Assembly (NCBI RefSeq): GCF_014805685.1
Contig: NC_060899.1
Coordinates: forward strand, 8,046,290 to 8,110,289
DNA from: Silurus meridionalis
Taxonomy: Eukaryota > Chordata > Actinopteri > Siluriformes > Siluridae
Direction: 5' to 3'
Length of the DNA: 64,000 bases
The first letter of the stretch is position 1; the number at the start of each line of letters is the position of its first letter. Shown piece by piece: positions 1 through 12,206 of this stretch. The notes under the pieces are model-generated. The model made no database searches. It was given only the letters and a program-made list of their open reading frames with translations, and was not told the DNA's origin. The position numbers were made by a program, and so were the translations under genes.

Positions 1-116
1 GTCTTTGTTGGTGAGAATGTTGGTGAGCAGCATTTTTTTAGATTTTGCAGTCAGATTAAACTCTGAGGTTTGGCTCAGCCATTCCAAAACACAAAGTGCT
101 CTAAAGAAGTATAATA

Positions 117-791
117 CAGTCGAACCCACTTATCTCGACCTCGGTTAACTCGCCAACCCTTTTAAGTCGACGTTTTTGAAGTTGTCTTAGCATTTTTTAA
201 TCGGTTATATCAGGAATCCCCCTGCCACACCCCCTCCTGCGGCGGCATTCCCCGAAGCACCCTGCTTCTTCTCCTGTGCATGCCCCGCCCACACAGAGCT
301 CCTCGCAGTCATGCTGTTCACACACACCTGACTCTCATTCACTCACTCATCCCATCTCCTATTTAAGCCCATAGCGCAGATCCGTGGATTCTCTACACAA
401 ATTTTCTCTGCTTTCACAGAACTTCGTGGACCGCGCTCCCGGAGCGCACCACTGGATATTACTGCTTTACTACAAGTATTGGTGGATTATCTCCTGAGTA
501 TTCTCAATAAACTTTGTTTGCGTTTACTTCGGCTTCCACCTCCTTATCCGCATCACAGGTTATCTCAATCCACATGACTAATCAATCAAATCGCGGCAAC
601 GCTGTTGTGTAAATAAAACCTCCAAAAACACGTGCATGCACATTCTCATTTAATAACACACATCATGTACATAAATAAATTTCAAGCACGTTAATATATT
701 GCCAAAATATTGGTTTTCGTTTATCTCAATCAACGGTTATCTCGACGCTTTTTGGCGTCCCTTAGGCCGGCGAGATAAACAGGTTCCACTG
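117..791. mobile_element. Tigger/pogo-like non-autonomous DNA transposon
   Basis: The two ends are inverted copies of one another (CAGTCGAACCCACTTATCTC at the left; the right end read in reverse starts CAGTGGAACCTGTTTATCTC), and the element is flanked by TA on both sides (115-116 and 792-793). TA target duplication and a TIR of this kind are typical of the pogo/Tigger branch of Tc1/mariner. There is no transposase frame inside; the interior includes a C-rich stretch at 215-300. Family assignment is by TIR appearance only. Confidence 0.7.
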
Positions 792-1539
792 TAGTATAAT
801 TACTCATAGTATTGTATTGTATTAAGCCAGTGCTTTGGCTTATGTCCATGTAGGGAAATTTTGCACGCAGGCTTATCTGACTGACTGCAACCGATTCTCT
901 TTAAACGTTTGCTGAGTGGCATGGGTTATTTGGAAATTTTTAAACTAGGAGTTGGTGACCCGGGGCGTCGGCAATGTGAGACCTCTTTTGGAACCGCTTG
1001 CCATTATTTATAAACAAGCAGTGGAGCAGTGCGCAATGAGCATTCGCTATAAAAGCTTTAAGAATAGTCAAAGTGTAAGCGATGTGCAAAACGAATTACA
1101 CAGCGGTGAGGCTTGCTGTCGAATGGCGCTCCTCACGATGGCAGCTCGAACAGCCTCGATATTCTCTAGTGTACAGGCAGTTTGAACACCACCTGGAGAC
1201 TTATTTTTTTAAGGCGCACCCGTTTCCTCATAATTGGCAGACAATCATGACGTCCATGGTAAATGGTAATGATGCCGAAATTCCCTTGGTTCCAAACATT
1301 CGCCCAGGGCTGCTTTTTTATTGTTCCAAAATGTTCATTTTCATGCTGTGTTTGGATCCATCCATGTTGGTCTTGATGACAACAGGAGTTCCAGTTCCTC
1401 TTGCTGAAAACGCTGTGATTTGGATATGTCCTAGTTTCCAGTTATGCTAGTTTCAGATCTCTATAAACATTTTAACCCTTCGTCGTACCTTTGTCCTTAT
1501 GACTGCAGGACTAATTTGATCTATCATTTTCAGAATCAA
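792..1539. other. Upstream spacer of the F-box gene
   Basis: No gene is recognised. Two overlapping open frames at about 950-1450 (+) give protein-like text without any family I know. They may be a decayed exon or a repeat. A polypyrimidine-AG at about 1525-1533 could be the acceptor of the first coding exon of the F-box gene, which would place its 5'-UTR exon somewhere in this stretch; no TATA or CpG-rich promoter is evident. Confidence 0.35.
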
Positions 1540-4500
1540 ATGAGAATCATGGGTGAGTGAATAATTTCTGTATGGCTGTATGGCTGATTTCTGTTTATCT
1601 GAAATGTCATCTTATGTTCATTGTTGACCACAGTGCCCAGATCTTCCTCTTAATATTATTGAGGAAATTCTCCTGAACCTCCCGGCCCAGCAGGTGATTT
1701 GTGTGTGTCGTCTGGTGTGTAACGAGTGGAAGTCAGTGGTGGACAGCACTGCGTTTTGGAAAGAGCGATGCCGTAGGGAAGGATTCAAGCCTCTTAATAT
1801 GCAAAGAATCCCAAGAGATTGGCAAACCTTTTATATTCTATGCAAGAAGCGTCATAATCTGCTGAAAAACCCCAATGCAAATGGTGAGCAAATGATTAGA
1901 CAGTTGGTTTTTTACCAGATCGGATATGTCATGTATTGTGGAAAACGTTTTGCTAATTGATGTTATATACATTGTTAATTTAAGGTTGGGGTTTGGGAAA
2001 AAAAAAATCTATATATTCTTTATGCGAAATGGAATGTTACTAAAAGTCTACTACTAAATAAACATTTTATAGAGTTACATTTGCTCAGATATTGAAATCC
2101 AAATACAGACAAAAAGTACATACAGTATGTAACATTTATATAGTACATAGTGATCTGCATTCCGAAGAATTGGTGAACAGCAGAATAATTCTGCTTTAAC
2201 ACAAAAGCATGTGACACATGGGGTACTTTATTTTTCAAGGTATCACACGGTGTCTAGGTACAGGCAAAGGCACATGTAGTTTGCAGTATTCTGTTGTGAG
2301 TGGGTCAGTTATGATAACTTTACTACTAGTAATGTCAAAAATGTTCTTTCATCTAGAGAATTTTTCTGGCTGGACCATCTTGGAAGATGGAGGCGATCGG
2401 TGGACGGTAGACCGTTTGTACTCGCCTCATCCGGATGAAACTGTAACAAAATGCTTTGTTACTTCTTATGGGTAAAATTCTAATCGCATTTATATTCTAG
2501 ATTCTCGTTGAAAATGAAAGAAACGAGCAGCCATTATGCAGTAGAGATCTGCAATCTATGAACAGTAATCAGCTAGGATTTATTTATCAGGCGATGCATA
2601 AAGAGTCAGCTGATAGACCTTGAGAAAGAAGGATACAGTCCTGCGTTTATGGATGAAATTCAGCCGGATATTGTAATTACAGACTGGTGAGTGGGTGATC
2701 ATTGTTCCTCTCTGCTTTCTGTGCTGAGTAGTGTGTGAAACTACTCTTACTGTACTTCTACTTTTATAAATCTTTTTTGTTGTTGTTGTTTTTGCCCAGG
2801 TATGCGCCACGATGGGACTGTGGCAGTTTGTATGAAATTAATGTTGAGTTACTTGATCACAAGAAGCAGATAATCCAGTTATTTCAACCTGAACGAGTCA
2901 TTTTTCCACAATGGAATGATCAGAAGTGGGAGAAGGTGAGTAACTTTCGATCTCATGTGAAAATGTCTAATGTGAAAGAAAAAATGTTTCAACTGAAAAT
3001 GTTCAATATTTATGTCTAATTTCATCAAAGATTCTAGGACTATATGGTCTAATCTCTTAGGGACTACATAGCTGCTGACAGCTTTGATGATGCATCAGTA
3101 TGCACGGCTTATTGAAAAATCTATATTTATTTAATTTTACCTTATTACAGACATCATACTTCATTGTATATTTCTGTATGTTACAGGTGATACAGGTAGT
3201 GTCAACATGCAGTTACCAAAAACACAATAATAGCAAAAACTTTTTTGTATTCCCCTTTCTGAACAGCATGAGTCTTTGTGGCATGAACACAAGGTGTTGA
3301 AAGTGGAAAGTTGTAAATTCAGTCTTCATTGACAAGTTACCATTTGGAACATTTGGCTATTAGATTCAGACTGATAGGACTTGAAATCAGGATTTGATTT
3401 AGATTTCATAACTACTTAAAACTGCTAAAAAAAAATATGATTTTAACGTATGGTTGTAGAAGTTTCAGTAAGGCTTTATGTACTTCAAAAGTAAAAAAAA
3501 AAAAAAAAAAAAAAAAGTTAAATGTATTTAAATAAATGTACACTATATGACCAGAGCAGTGGGCAATGCATTTCAAACCTAGGACTTCAGTGGTGTCCTA
3601 CCTGAGATAATCCACTTCTTAATACCATCATTATGATGCCGCAGCTATAGAAACCATCAACATACGGAAACGCAGTATAACAGAGCGCTGCATCGCAGAC
3701 GGGTGTCTCATGCAGCGAGAATGATTGCCATTTCTAAAGCAAGAAACCCAATTAACACAATTCAACAAGTCTCCTGTCACTGCAACCCCAGCTGCACTTC
3801 CTGCATACATCATCCCAAGCAGAAGCACCAATATTTACCTCATAAATTGACCCCAGGTTTTCATCTAGAATTGAAAACATGATGAAAAGCTTGTCTTGCA
3901 AATTTCCTTGTAAGTATATTTGCGACCAAATCAATTTCTTCTCTGAACAAAACAGCTATTAAATCGACTTTAATATTTTTGAGCTTGTGCAGTTTGCTAC
4001 AGATGTGGTTTGCATGATCTGATTAGTGCACGCTCGGACCATCCAATCAAATGCCAAATGTGACTGGACCCCAGCTAAATGGCTTTGGAGCAAGAAAGTT
4101 TCGATCTTGATTGTTACAAGCAACAACTACAAGCCACATGGATTGAAAGCTACCAAGTGACTGTGTTGTTAATTTCCACGGGCTTGACAGCAATGTGACC
4201 GCTGAAATCTAATTGGATAGAAACTCTGCTCAAGAAAAACAATGTGAAATGAAGAGAATGGACTATTGGGAATAATTGTATACATATTCATGGACAAAAA
4301 TATATGAAAATGTATGTTAGACATTCTGATACAAAATACAATACTTGGCTCCAATCTGGCTGCAGTAAAGTTGGATGTACATATTAGTTTGATGGTCATG
4401 TATGTGCATATTGTTGATCATATAGTGTATGTATAATCAAATTGATGTCATGTCAAATTAGAAATGATATATCACAGGTTTAACTACAAAATATAAGACT

Positions 4501-5226
4501 TTTCTTTCTCACTATTTAAACTGAGTGATACTAACCTCGTAGGCATGCCTGTGAGCTTATCTGTCAAATGATTTGCTCTTCTTTAAGCATGTTCTTCCCT
4601 GACAGCGTTCATAATCTTGGCGGCAGGCATTAATTGTCAGTAGAATGTAGCAGTAATGCTAATTCAGTCCCGCATTGGTTCTTAAAATGGTTTACTGATG
4701 CATGCATTATTGCCATTCTCCAGTTCTTCTTGATCCTTTGTTTAAAGGGGAAAGGAAAAATGTTTCCAGACAGCTGTAATAACATTAAACTTTTAAAATA
4801 TATGTTTTCTGACCTTACAAATAAAGACACTGAGTAAGTATCAGTGAACAGGGTCCCTGAACAAGTTTGGAATAAGAATTAAAGTCAACTACTGGCAAAG
4901 GTGTAAAGGTCTACATTAGTTCTTAAAAAGACATTTAAGACTTAATTTTTAATTTGTAAAAATGTTTGTAGTCATTGTGCCTTTTTATCTAAGCTGTAAA
5001 CCTTTGTTTTATATAATAATTATATTATTGTTTTTTGTTTGCTTTTTTTGTTGTTTAGATGACACATGCATTTAAGGACTACGGACCTGGTGTTCGATTC
5101 ATTCTTTTTAAACATGGAGGGAGAGACACACAGTACTGGGCTGGACATTATGGAATACGGGTTACAAACAGTAGCGTAGAAATCTTTCCCTCAGCTGAAG
5201 CCGATATAGTTCACATTGATAATTAA
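1540..5226 (+). CDS. F-box only protein, FBXO2/6/44 family (sugar-recognising F-box/FBA)
   Basis: Substrate-receptor subunit of an SCF E3 ubiquitin ligase. Coding exons by GT-AG and phase: 1540-1552, 1641-1883, 2357-2471, 2591-2686, 2800-2935, 5059-5226 (771 nt, about 256 residues; human FBXO44 is about 255). Exons 1-2 hold the F-box (LPLNIIEEILLNLPAQQV, then CRLVCNEWKSVVD) that binds Skp1. Exons 3-6 hold the FBA beta-sandwich: GGDRW, KCFVTSYG, IKSQLIDL, PDIVITDWYAPRWDCGS, GVRFILFKHGGRDTQYWAGH, VTNSSVEI. The YW pair of the C-terminal loop, important for N-glycan binding in FBXO2, is present. The frame is intact. The start is the least sure point: the first coding exon gives only four residues before the F-box, reached through an acceptor at 1640. 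Sequence alone does not separate FBXO2, 6, 27 or 44 orthology. Confidence 0.85.
2936..5058. other. Last intron of the F-box gene
   Basis: A 2.1-kb intron with a poly-A run at about 3493-3517 and, from about 3550, the left member of a pair of inverted repeats described separately. The remainder is AT-rich with no exon or RNA gene recognised. Short open frames here are not supported as coding. Confidence 0.5.
3552..4130 (+). repeat. Left copy of an inverted dispersed repeat
   Basis: The outer ~90 bp (AGTGGGCAATGCATTTCAAA, then CTTCAGTGGTGTCCTA and CCATCATTATGATGCC) recur in reverse complement at about 6590-6682. Inner blocks such as ACAGCTATTAAATCGAC (about 3951-3967) and CCATCCAATCAAAT (about 4039-4052) recur in reverse at about 6400-6490. 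It is an interspersed element copy in the last intron of the F-box gene. The class is not identified. Confidence 0.65.
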
Positions 5227-6079
5227 TGGAAAATTTTTCAGGTCTTTGTAATGTATGATTATGGTGTAATGATGAATATTTATGTATCAAGCTTATCTTG
5301 TTTACTAATTTATAAATTATCTGTATATGTCCTGCTGTGTAAATTAAAAATGTGAAAAATTATGGAAAGAAAAAAAGACTGAGAATATTGCCTGAGATCT
5401 TACCAAAAAGGAGAATAATTATCTCGTTTGCCTTATATTTTGTACTTAAATCTGTAATTTGCTTTGGTGAATCAAAACCCATTATTATTGTTTTGCTTTC
5501 AGTGTGAAAGAAGCAAAGGGTCCATGTTTATTGACATTCAACAATTTTTGATTTCTATGCACCATACTTAAACATTAAAACTCTTAAAATCATAGAGGTG
5601 CCTCTGGAAACATCTAAAGGCACTTTTAACAAATCTTCGAGTGGGTTTTCAAGTTAGTCTAGTATATAGTTGATAACTGAAGTCTTCTAATGGAGAGGAC
5701 CTGAAGCCTCCACAGCATATTCTTACGCTTGTGTTTTAACTTTTTTTATATTATGATTAAAAAAAAATAGGACATTGTCCATATTTTATTCACAATAGAA
5801 CATAAAATTACATATAATTTTTAAATTGAGGAAATGTACCATTTTTAAAGAAAAATAAGGTCATTTTGAATTTAATGGCTGCAACATTTCTCAGAAAAGT
5901 TGGGAAGGGGCAACAAAAGGCTTGAAAAAAAAGTGTCATTTAAAAAAAAAACAGCTGGAAGAACATTTTGCAACTAATTGTTATTTGGCACCAGGTTAGT
6001 AACATGATTGTGTATAAAAAGAGCAGTGGGGGGCAGTCAGGGCCAGCAAAGCCTTCTCTACTAGCCTAAACTCAAAATC

Positions 6080-6682
6080 TTTGAGTTGCATTTTAATATA
6101 GATAATTAGAATGCGCCGACTTACGTTTTAATATATTTTGTTCATTAATATGTATAAAAAATTTTATGTATTAAATTATCTATTCTGTTCATTTCGTGGC
6201 GTTTCTTTAGAGTGTGCTGCTGCAATCAGATTTCAGAGATCACATCACGTGTTTGCCGGGGTCAAAGGTACCTGATGTAATCCTACCCAGGGCTTCTTTA
6301 AGCATAAACTCCATGCTGTTGCTTTAACCAATCAGATTGCAAGTTGGCCACTCTGAGGCCCTCTAGAAGGCGTCCAACCATGTTTTAATTTTGACATTAT
6401 TTGATTGGATAGTCAGAGCTCATGAACCGCACCTGTAGTAAACTGCACCAACTCCAATATTCTTGTGTCGATTTAATAGCTGTTTTTTGATCGCTGACAG
6501 AGAAAATGTATTCGTTTGCAGATTCACTTCAAGACGGACTTTTTTGGCATATCAGCTCTCTGTTATAATGTGTTTCTGTATAATATTGATGGTATAATCA
6601 TAATGATTGTATTAAGAGGTGGATTGATTCAGTTAGGACACCACTGAAGGCCTGGGTGTGAAATGCACAGCCAGCCACTGTA
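6080..6682 (-). repeat. Right copy of the inverted dispersed repeat
   Basis: Reverse-complement counterpart of the repeat beginning near 3552. The end read on the minus strand carries GTGCATTTCACACCCAGGCC followed by CTTCAGTGGTGTCCTAACTG. Inner blocks match as well, although the two copies have diverged by many substitutions and small indels. It lies downstream of the F-box stop codon, so the pair brackets the terminal exon and 3' UTR. Confidence 0.65.
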
Positions 6683-7507
6683 TTTTAACAATACATTCAA
6701 TATATAAATATATACAACCACAATGGTGGCAAAAAATGACAAAAGATTAAAATAATATGAACTAATATACACTAAGTAGCATCATTCTTGATATCTGAGT
6801 AGAGATCGAATCATGGTTCTCCGCGTTCTCGCCGATTCTCTGAAAAACCTGCGCGTTCCCGTGAGGACAATTATCACATAGCGACCTTTAGTCACAGATA
6901 TCTCTGTATCACAGATATCGGATCTAACGTCACTTCCTTTCCGTCGTAGGTGGAAGCCCTCAGTCACAAGCCCTCTCCCTCCACACACTCCACGGGCGGT
7001 GAGCTTTCACCCCGCGGTCGGCGCATGGACCATATTCGTGTCTGAAGAATGCAAAAAACCTTCCTTAAGAAACGTGAGTGCTGCAGTGCACTTTTCGTGT
7101 GTGTGTGTGTGGATAGTCTTTTATTTACTAAAAGCACATGGAAATGACAAAACATTTGGCGTGACTTGGTAAAGTATAATGTCGAGTATTGGGCGGAAAA
7201 TATACACGCGGTCCAGCAGTGAGGTTCAGAACGAGCGCGTGCTGGAGCTTCTGTAATGCACTTCCTCACTTCAACCCGTTTACTCTTGTTATTAAATGGA
7301 AGCGCATACACACTCCTGGGACGAAATCCTTGTAATGACGCATGTTGTCAGGTTGGAAAAGTAGGTATTCGGTTGACCCAGTGTTCACCTTTATATAAAC
7401 AAGTAAGAAACTTCCATGGAAGATCAAAATATGACTGACAGATGAGAAGAAAATTACAGCAAAGGACAAAAAAACAGGGATTGTTTTAACATTAAAAAAA
7501 GTTAATA

Positions 7508-7800
7508 AAAAGCCTCTTCTTCTTCTTCCTCTTCTTTTTTCAGCTGCTCCCATTAGGGGTCGCCACAGCGGATCATCTGTCTCCACACCCTCCTGTCCTC
7601 TACATCTGCTTCTTTTAACCCAACTACCTGCATGTCTTGCCTCACCATATCCATAAACCTCCTCCTTGGTCTTCCTCTTTTCCTCCTTCCTGGTGTCTCC
7701 ATCCTCAGCATTCTCCTACTGATATACCCCATGTCCCTCCTCTGCACATGTCCAAACCATCTCAATATCACCTCCCTCACCTTGTCTCTAAAACAAAGAT
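7508..7800 (-). mobile_element. RTE/Expander-like LINE, 3' end fragment
   Basis: On the minus strand an open frame encodes the final part of a LINE reverse-transcriptase ORF ([36 protein letters not shown]) and then a tail whose plus-strand form is (TTC)n-rich. The same 3' sequence (GGGTCGCCACAGCGGATCAT) occurs in two other copies in this window, near 11470 and 42930. The copy is strongly 5'-truncated, which is normal for LINE insertion. Confidence 0.8.
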
Positions 7801-7938
7801 CAATATCCAATATTTATTAATAACATTGTTAAATAAACAATTTTTTAAAAAGTGGAATGTTCGCGAAACAAGTGTAAATTGTTGCAAAATAAACATCATA
7901 TTAGAATAAGCCCATTTATCTGAGATAATCAACAAAGT

Positions 7939-7939
<1 letters not shown>

Positions 7940-8007
<68 letters not shown>
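7940..8007. repeat. (TA)n microsatellite
   Basis: About 34 uninterrupted TA units. Simple repeat with no gene context other than the intergenic spacer. Confidence 0.95.
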
Positions 8008-8010
<3 letters not shown>

Positions 8011-8288
8011 ATTATTAACACTTGGGAACATCAAGAGTTTACATTTTTAAAACAATTAAAAATAAAAACCTGCCTGGTTAAATAATACATCAAATACTAT
8101 TTTATAATATTTCATAAAAAATAAAATAGAATAAGTTAAATTCATGCAATGCACGTATTATATTGGTTAAATAGAGTAATCAATTAAATTGATGCTAATT
8201 GATTAAATAAAAATAAAGAAATGGAAAAAATCAATTTAATAGTTTACATTTGTTAGACCCCATTTGGGTAATACAGATGTATATGTAA

Positions 8289-8290
<2 letters not shown>

Positions 8291-8368
<78 letters not shown>
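8291..8368. repeat. (GT)n microsatellite
   Basis: About 39 GT units. It creates an artificial His-Thr open frame on the minus strand that is not a gene. Confidence 0.95.
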
Positions 8369-8371
<3 letters not shown>

Positions 8372-9146
8372 ACATTTAATATGTAATTTTCTAAAGATAT
8401 GTTCTGCTTAACGGTTCTATTTATTTCAGCAAACTTTAACAAATGTCTATTCCTTCCATCCTTAATTCATCCACTCCCTCAATATGTGAAATTGTCAGGA
8501 ATTTTTCGTTTTAAGAGAATATAAGTATAAGAAATAAGTATATAAATATATTCTATTTAATCAATTATATAAAATGTAATTTTTTATATATATTTTTTAA
8601 ATCAAATATAAAATAATCAAAGCACTATATATTTTTTTAGATTGTGTAGCTGTGTGCTTGAGTTTAGTAAAGGTTGTGTCAATTGTCTGTAAACAAGCTG
8701 GATTTGTCTGCCATTTCAACATATTCCAGTTTATAAACCCCCCTTAAGCATCAACACACATTGTCTTTAAGTGAATGGTGATGTGTTTGGTCTTTTGAGA
8801 CATGCTCTGGAAAAGAATGAGTAGCTGCAATGTCCTGCAGTATTTTACAAAAAAAATCAGCATGGCAAAACTGTGATATTGCATCTACAGGTCCATCAAC
8901 TGTGCAAGCAAAGCACTTTGAATATTTGCACATTCACTTATCTGAGCAGCAGAGAGATTACAGTCTGAACAGGAACCATGTTTGGAGAAAATGATTGTTT
9001 TCTAGCACTAACTTAAAAAACACAGAAAAGCTGATTTACTTAAATCCAAACCTCCAATATTTTCTATGGATAGTTTATAAATAAGCTTTTGGAAAATTCT
9101 GCAACTTGAGCATAACACTTTATTCCCTGACAATGCAGTTTGAAGA

Positions 9147-9874
9147 ATGCTATCCAGAAAACTGGGCCAACAGCTGGGCCGACCCACTCAATCCATCTCT
9201 GGGTGGCTGATTAGCAAGTTCCTTAAGAAGCATAACCAGATCCTGGAGGAGAATGCAGTGAAGTTGTGTGACATCCAGCCTAATGAGACCGTGTTGGAGC
9301 TTGGGCATGGGCCAGGCCTGGGTTTGCAGGTAGCAGTCCAGCTTCTTACAGGACCTGAGGGAAAGCTGCTTGGGGTGGATTACTCCAAGTACATGCACAA
9401 CATGGCCACAGAGAGGATACAGGAGCACATAGCCAGTGGGAAAGTGACTCTGTACTGCTGTGATGTTGCAGCAATGCCTTTAGAAGACAGCAGTGTGGAC
9501 AAAGTGTTCCACTGCAATTGCTACTACTTCTGGCCTGACCTGAAGGCAGCTGCCTCGGAGATACATCGAGCGATGAAACCAGGTTATTTATGATGTACTG
9601 GAATAAGGATGAAGTCTTTCTTTTTTGGGTGTTTGTCATTGTAAAAACATTAATTTTCATTGTTTTAACTCCATCAGGTGGGCTCATGGTGGCGACCCTC
9701 AGACTGGATCGTATTGCTAGATTTGCGTCTAAGAAAGTGTTTCCGGATGAGAACTGGCGACCCGAAGCCTACATGGAAGCGCTGCAGTCCTGTGGTTTTG
9801 CAGATGTCAGAATGGAGGAAAGAACAGACAAGTTCATAGCATTTCAAGCAATTTATGGCACTGCTACAAAATAA
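9147..9874 (+). CDS. Class I SAM-dependent methyltransferase (YdaC-like, vertebrate)
   Basis: Two coding exons, 9147-9582 and 9678-9874, joined in phase (CCA G|GT) give about 210 residues with an unbroken frame. The Rossmann fold is clear: motif I VLELGHGPGLGL at about residues 49-60, the post-I acidic residue in GVDYSKYM, and CCDVAAMPLEDSSVDKVFHC, which holds motifs II/III. The C-terminal exon carries FPDENWRPEAYMEALQSCGF, a lid/substrate region. Similar short proteins in fish are annotated as uncharacterised YdaC-like methyltransferases; the substrate is unknown. The ATG at 9147 was chosen because an ATG at 9134 is in another frame. The short intron and lack of a signal peptide suggest a cytosolic enzyme. 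Confidence 0.8.
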
Positions 9875-11756
9875 ATCAGAAACAGCTCTATCTGACTGCA
9901 CACCTTGTTTCAGAATAAAAACGCCTAAAACGAATGAAATTGTAATCGGTTCGAGAGGGGTTTAATAAACCTTTCTGTAAACTGAACAAAATAAAAATTC
10001 CTCTATGTAAACGCCTTCAACCCATTACTTGATTTGCCACAACACGGTATTCCACACATCTTCCTAATTTTGTATGAAACAACCGTGTAATAAGGGGGAA
10101 TTGAATTTTTGGCGGTCTCTTCTTCTGGGGCCATAAATCCCTTTACTGGTCCACACAAACGTGTGAATGACCGAGGACTCAAATTCCAGCAATACGATTT
10201 CTCCTAAGCAGAAAGCAGATTCGATATTTCTGTAGACCCAAAACAGCCAATCAGTATAACTAATGAATTATGAAAATGAACACATATGGCTTGTCATAGC
10301 CAAAGCTTTGTTTACTTGAATGAAAGCATGAGACTCATTTTACTAGATGATACTTCTGACACTGTGGCCCACTATTTGCTTGTTGTTTGACTAGAAGACT
10401 GGGAGTGTCTCTCAAATGGTTTACCTCCTACAGCACAGGGTTTCCTCAGTGAATAAATCACATCCTTTCTCTCACTCTGCTCCTGTGACATTTAGAATAT
10501 AGGTTCAATCTATAGTCTTTCAACTTCCCAAATTGTCTGACTTTACATCGCTTATAAATTTTTAACACACTCTCTCTCCCAATGCCTAATGAACTCCCAG
10601 TATGTTTGGCTCCCAGAACCCCCTCACTATTTAATACCCAATGAAGTCTCAGATTCTCTAAAAACACAGATATTCTTTCATCGTAATACCTGTAATCTCT
10701 GACCTTTCACCTTACCATGAAGATTGGACTCCGAGGTTCTCTAATGTAACAATGCTAATAAACTTGAACTAAACATGAATCTCTGAACTCACAATAACCT
10801 CAGGTTGACCACTCAAGAATGACTTCACAAAATCATTACACATCTTTACACATTGAAATTCTTGCAGACTTTCCAGCAGGGCTGGCAGCAGCAGTGGGCA
10901 GGGGTGGGCTTAGTCCACCCAATTGTGTGCCTTGCGCAACCAATCAGTGTTTAATTTAATCGTTTTAACAGAGGGGAAAATAACACAAAACAATCCCAGC
11001 ATGGTTTCTACATTCTTATTGGGTGGCAGCCTACAACCATTGAACAATGATCAGTCTGTAACAGTCCTACCCCAAAGCCCCTCTCCTACCCAAAGCCCTT
11101 CCCCTGCTGCACAAAATAGTTTTTTAGCCCTAAATCAACATGCTTTAGCTCCATTTGGGGCGTTTTTAAAAAGTTGTCTGCTTTTCTCATATTCAGAGTT
11201 GAAGATGTTGAGATTTTTATTGGGAGTGATGAGGATGGACAGGATTAGAAATAAGTTTATTTGAGGGGCTGTGCATGTAGGACTTCTTAGACACAAGGTG
11301 AGAGAGGTGCAATTGAGATGGTTTGGTCACATGCAGAGGATGGAGCTGCCAGGAAGAGAGGAAGAGAAAGGCCAAGGAGGAGGTTTATGGAGGTGGTGAG
11401 GGAAAACAGGCAGGTAGTTGGTTTGAAAGTGGCAAATGTAGAGGACAGGGGGCTATGGAGGCAGATGATCCGCTGTGGCGACCCCGCTAGTTGAATAAAG
11501 TCTCACTTTATTGCCAGTGTGTGTGTGTGTGTGTATATGAGATTCATGTGTCCAAGGATTCGGTGGGTTCAAAGGATTCAGATCCAGTGGAAAGACTATC
11601 ACAAAGACAACCTATCCTATGAATATGGATCCCTATCACTATGACACAAACTGCACCTGTTTTACTTGTACAAGACTGGATGTAGTGTCCTGTAATCTGC
11701 TTTATTGAACATTACACCAAAAATATTCGTCACTGTTATGTTAAGTCGCATGCAAA
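9875..11756. other. Spacer between the methyltransferase gene and the LTR element
   Basis: Begins with the methyltransferase 3' UTR, with AATAAA-type signals near 9915 and 9965. The central part has only short open frames of no recognisable family. An RTE-like LINE tail lies at 11190-11500 and a short (GT)n at 11518-11533. Nothing else is supported. Confidence 0.5.
11190..11500 (+). mobile_element. RTE/Expander-like LINE, 3' end fragment
   Basis: Encodes ELKMLRFLLGVMRMDRIRNK and, after frame breaks, the RRPRRRF-like and MIRCGDP-like end of the same LINE ORF seen at 42272-42985 and, in reverse, at 7508-7800. It ends with the GATCCGCTGTGGCGACCCC sequence. 5'-truncated and decayed. Confidence 0.75.
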
Positions 11757-12189
11757 TGTTGCATGCTGAAATAAATGAAGTTCCAGACGTGCGTGATTTG
11801 ATGGGTTCGTTTATTATCTCTTAATTTTTCTCTCTCTGCTTACAAATGGAAGCGCTAATTCCAAGCTTTTTCACACACCAAAAACTCTCCGCCTTTTTTT
11901 CCTATTAACTCTTTGTTTTCAGTCTTCGCTTGCACCTTTTTTCCCCTACTAGAGCCCCCTACAGTTAGATTGCTAGCACAACATGCCTTCTTGAGCATTC
12001 ATCACAGCAGTTTGAGCAGTTTCATGCATTTACACAAACATTTCTCCAAACCAGACTTTAGTCATTAAACCCATCATAAATCCAAAACACAACCATCAAA
12101 ATGAACTACATAATGTAAAACAAAAAAACATCTGGGGGGGTTATTATTTTCCTTCAAAAACAGAAACATCACATTACATAAGCCCCACA
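11757..12189 (-). repeat. 3' LTR of the Gypsy element
   Basis: 433 bp. Compared by eye with the other LTR it shows no base substitution; seven single-base length differences, all in homopolymer runs between about 11821 and 11960, account for the whole 7-bp size difference, each run being one base longer here. Confidence 0.92.
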
Positions 12190-12206
12190 CTCTCCCCTCC
12201 AAAATG
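12190..12206 (-). other. Polypurine tract of the Gypsy element
   Basis: On the minus strand GGAGGGGAGAG lies immediately before the TGTGGGG start of the 3' LTR, the expected position of the plus-strand primer for reverse transcription. Confidence 0.7.

Larger units (their letters stand above)
5227..9146. other. Spacer between the F-box gene and the methyltransferase gene
   Basis: Holds the 3' UTR of the F-box gene (AT-rich from 5227 on), the right inverted-repeat copy (about 6080-6682), a CpG-rich patch at about 6800-7060, an RTE-like LINE tail (7508-7800), a (TA)n tract and a (GT)n tract. The CpG-rich patch resembles a promoter in composition, but no gene on either strand could be attached to it. 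No transposase, tRNA or other RNA gene was seen. Confidence 0.5.

Noticed and set aside
952..1450. Two overlapping frames upstream of the F-box gene
   Set aside because: No recognisable family, no splice-supported link to the F-box exons; kept only as part of the spacer description.
1552..1634. Acceptor at 1633 for the F-box exon
   Set aside because: It breaks the frame from the only short ATG exon; the AG at 1640 joins ATG G to AT CTT in frame.
6812..6880. Short frame MVLRVLADSLKNLRVPV, slightly like the start of ribosomal protein S15a
   Set aside because: Similarity covers only a few residues, ends in a stop after 22 codons and has no continuing exon in view.
8236..8442. His-Thr repeat frame (-)
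   Set aside because: Created by the (GT)n microsatellite.
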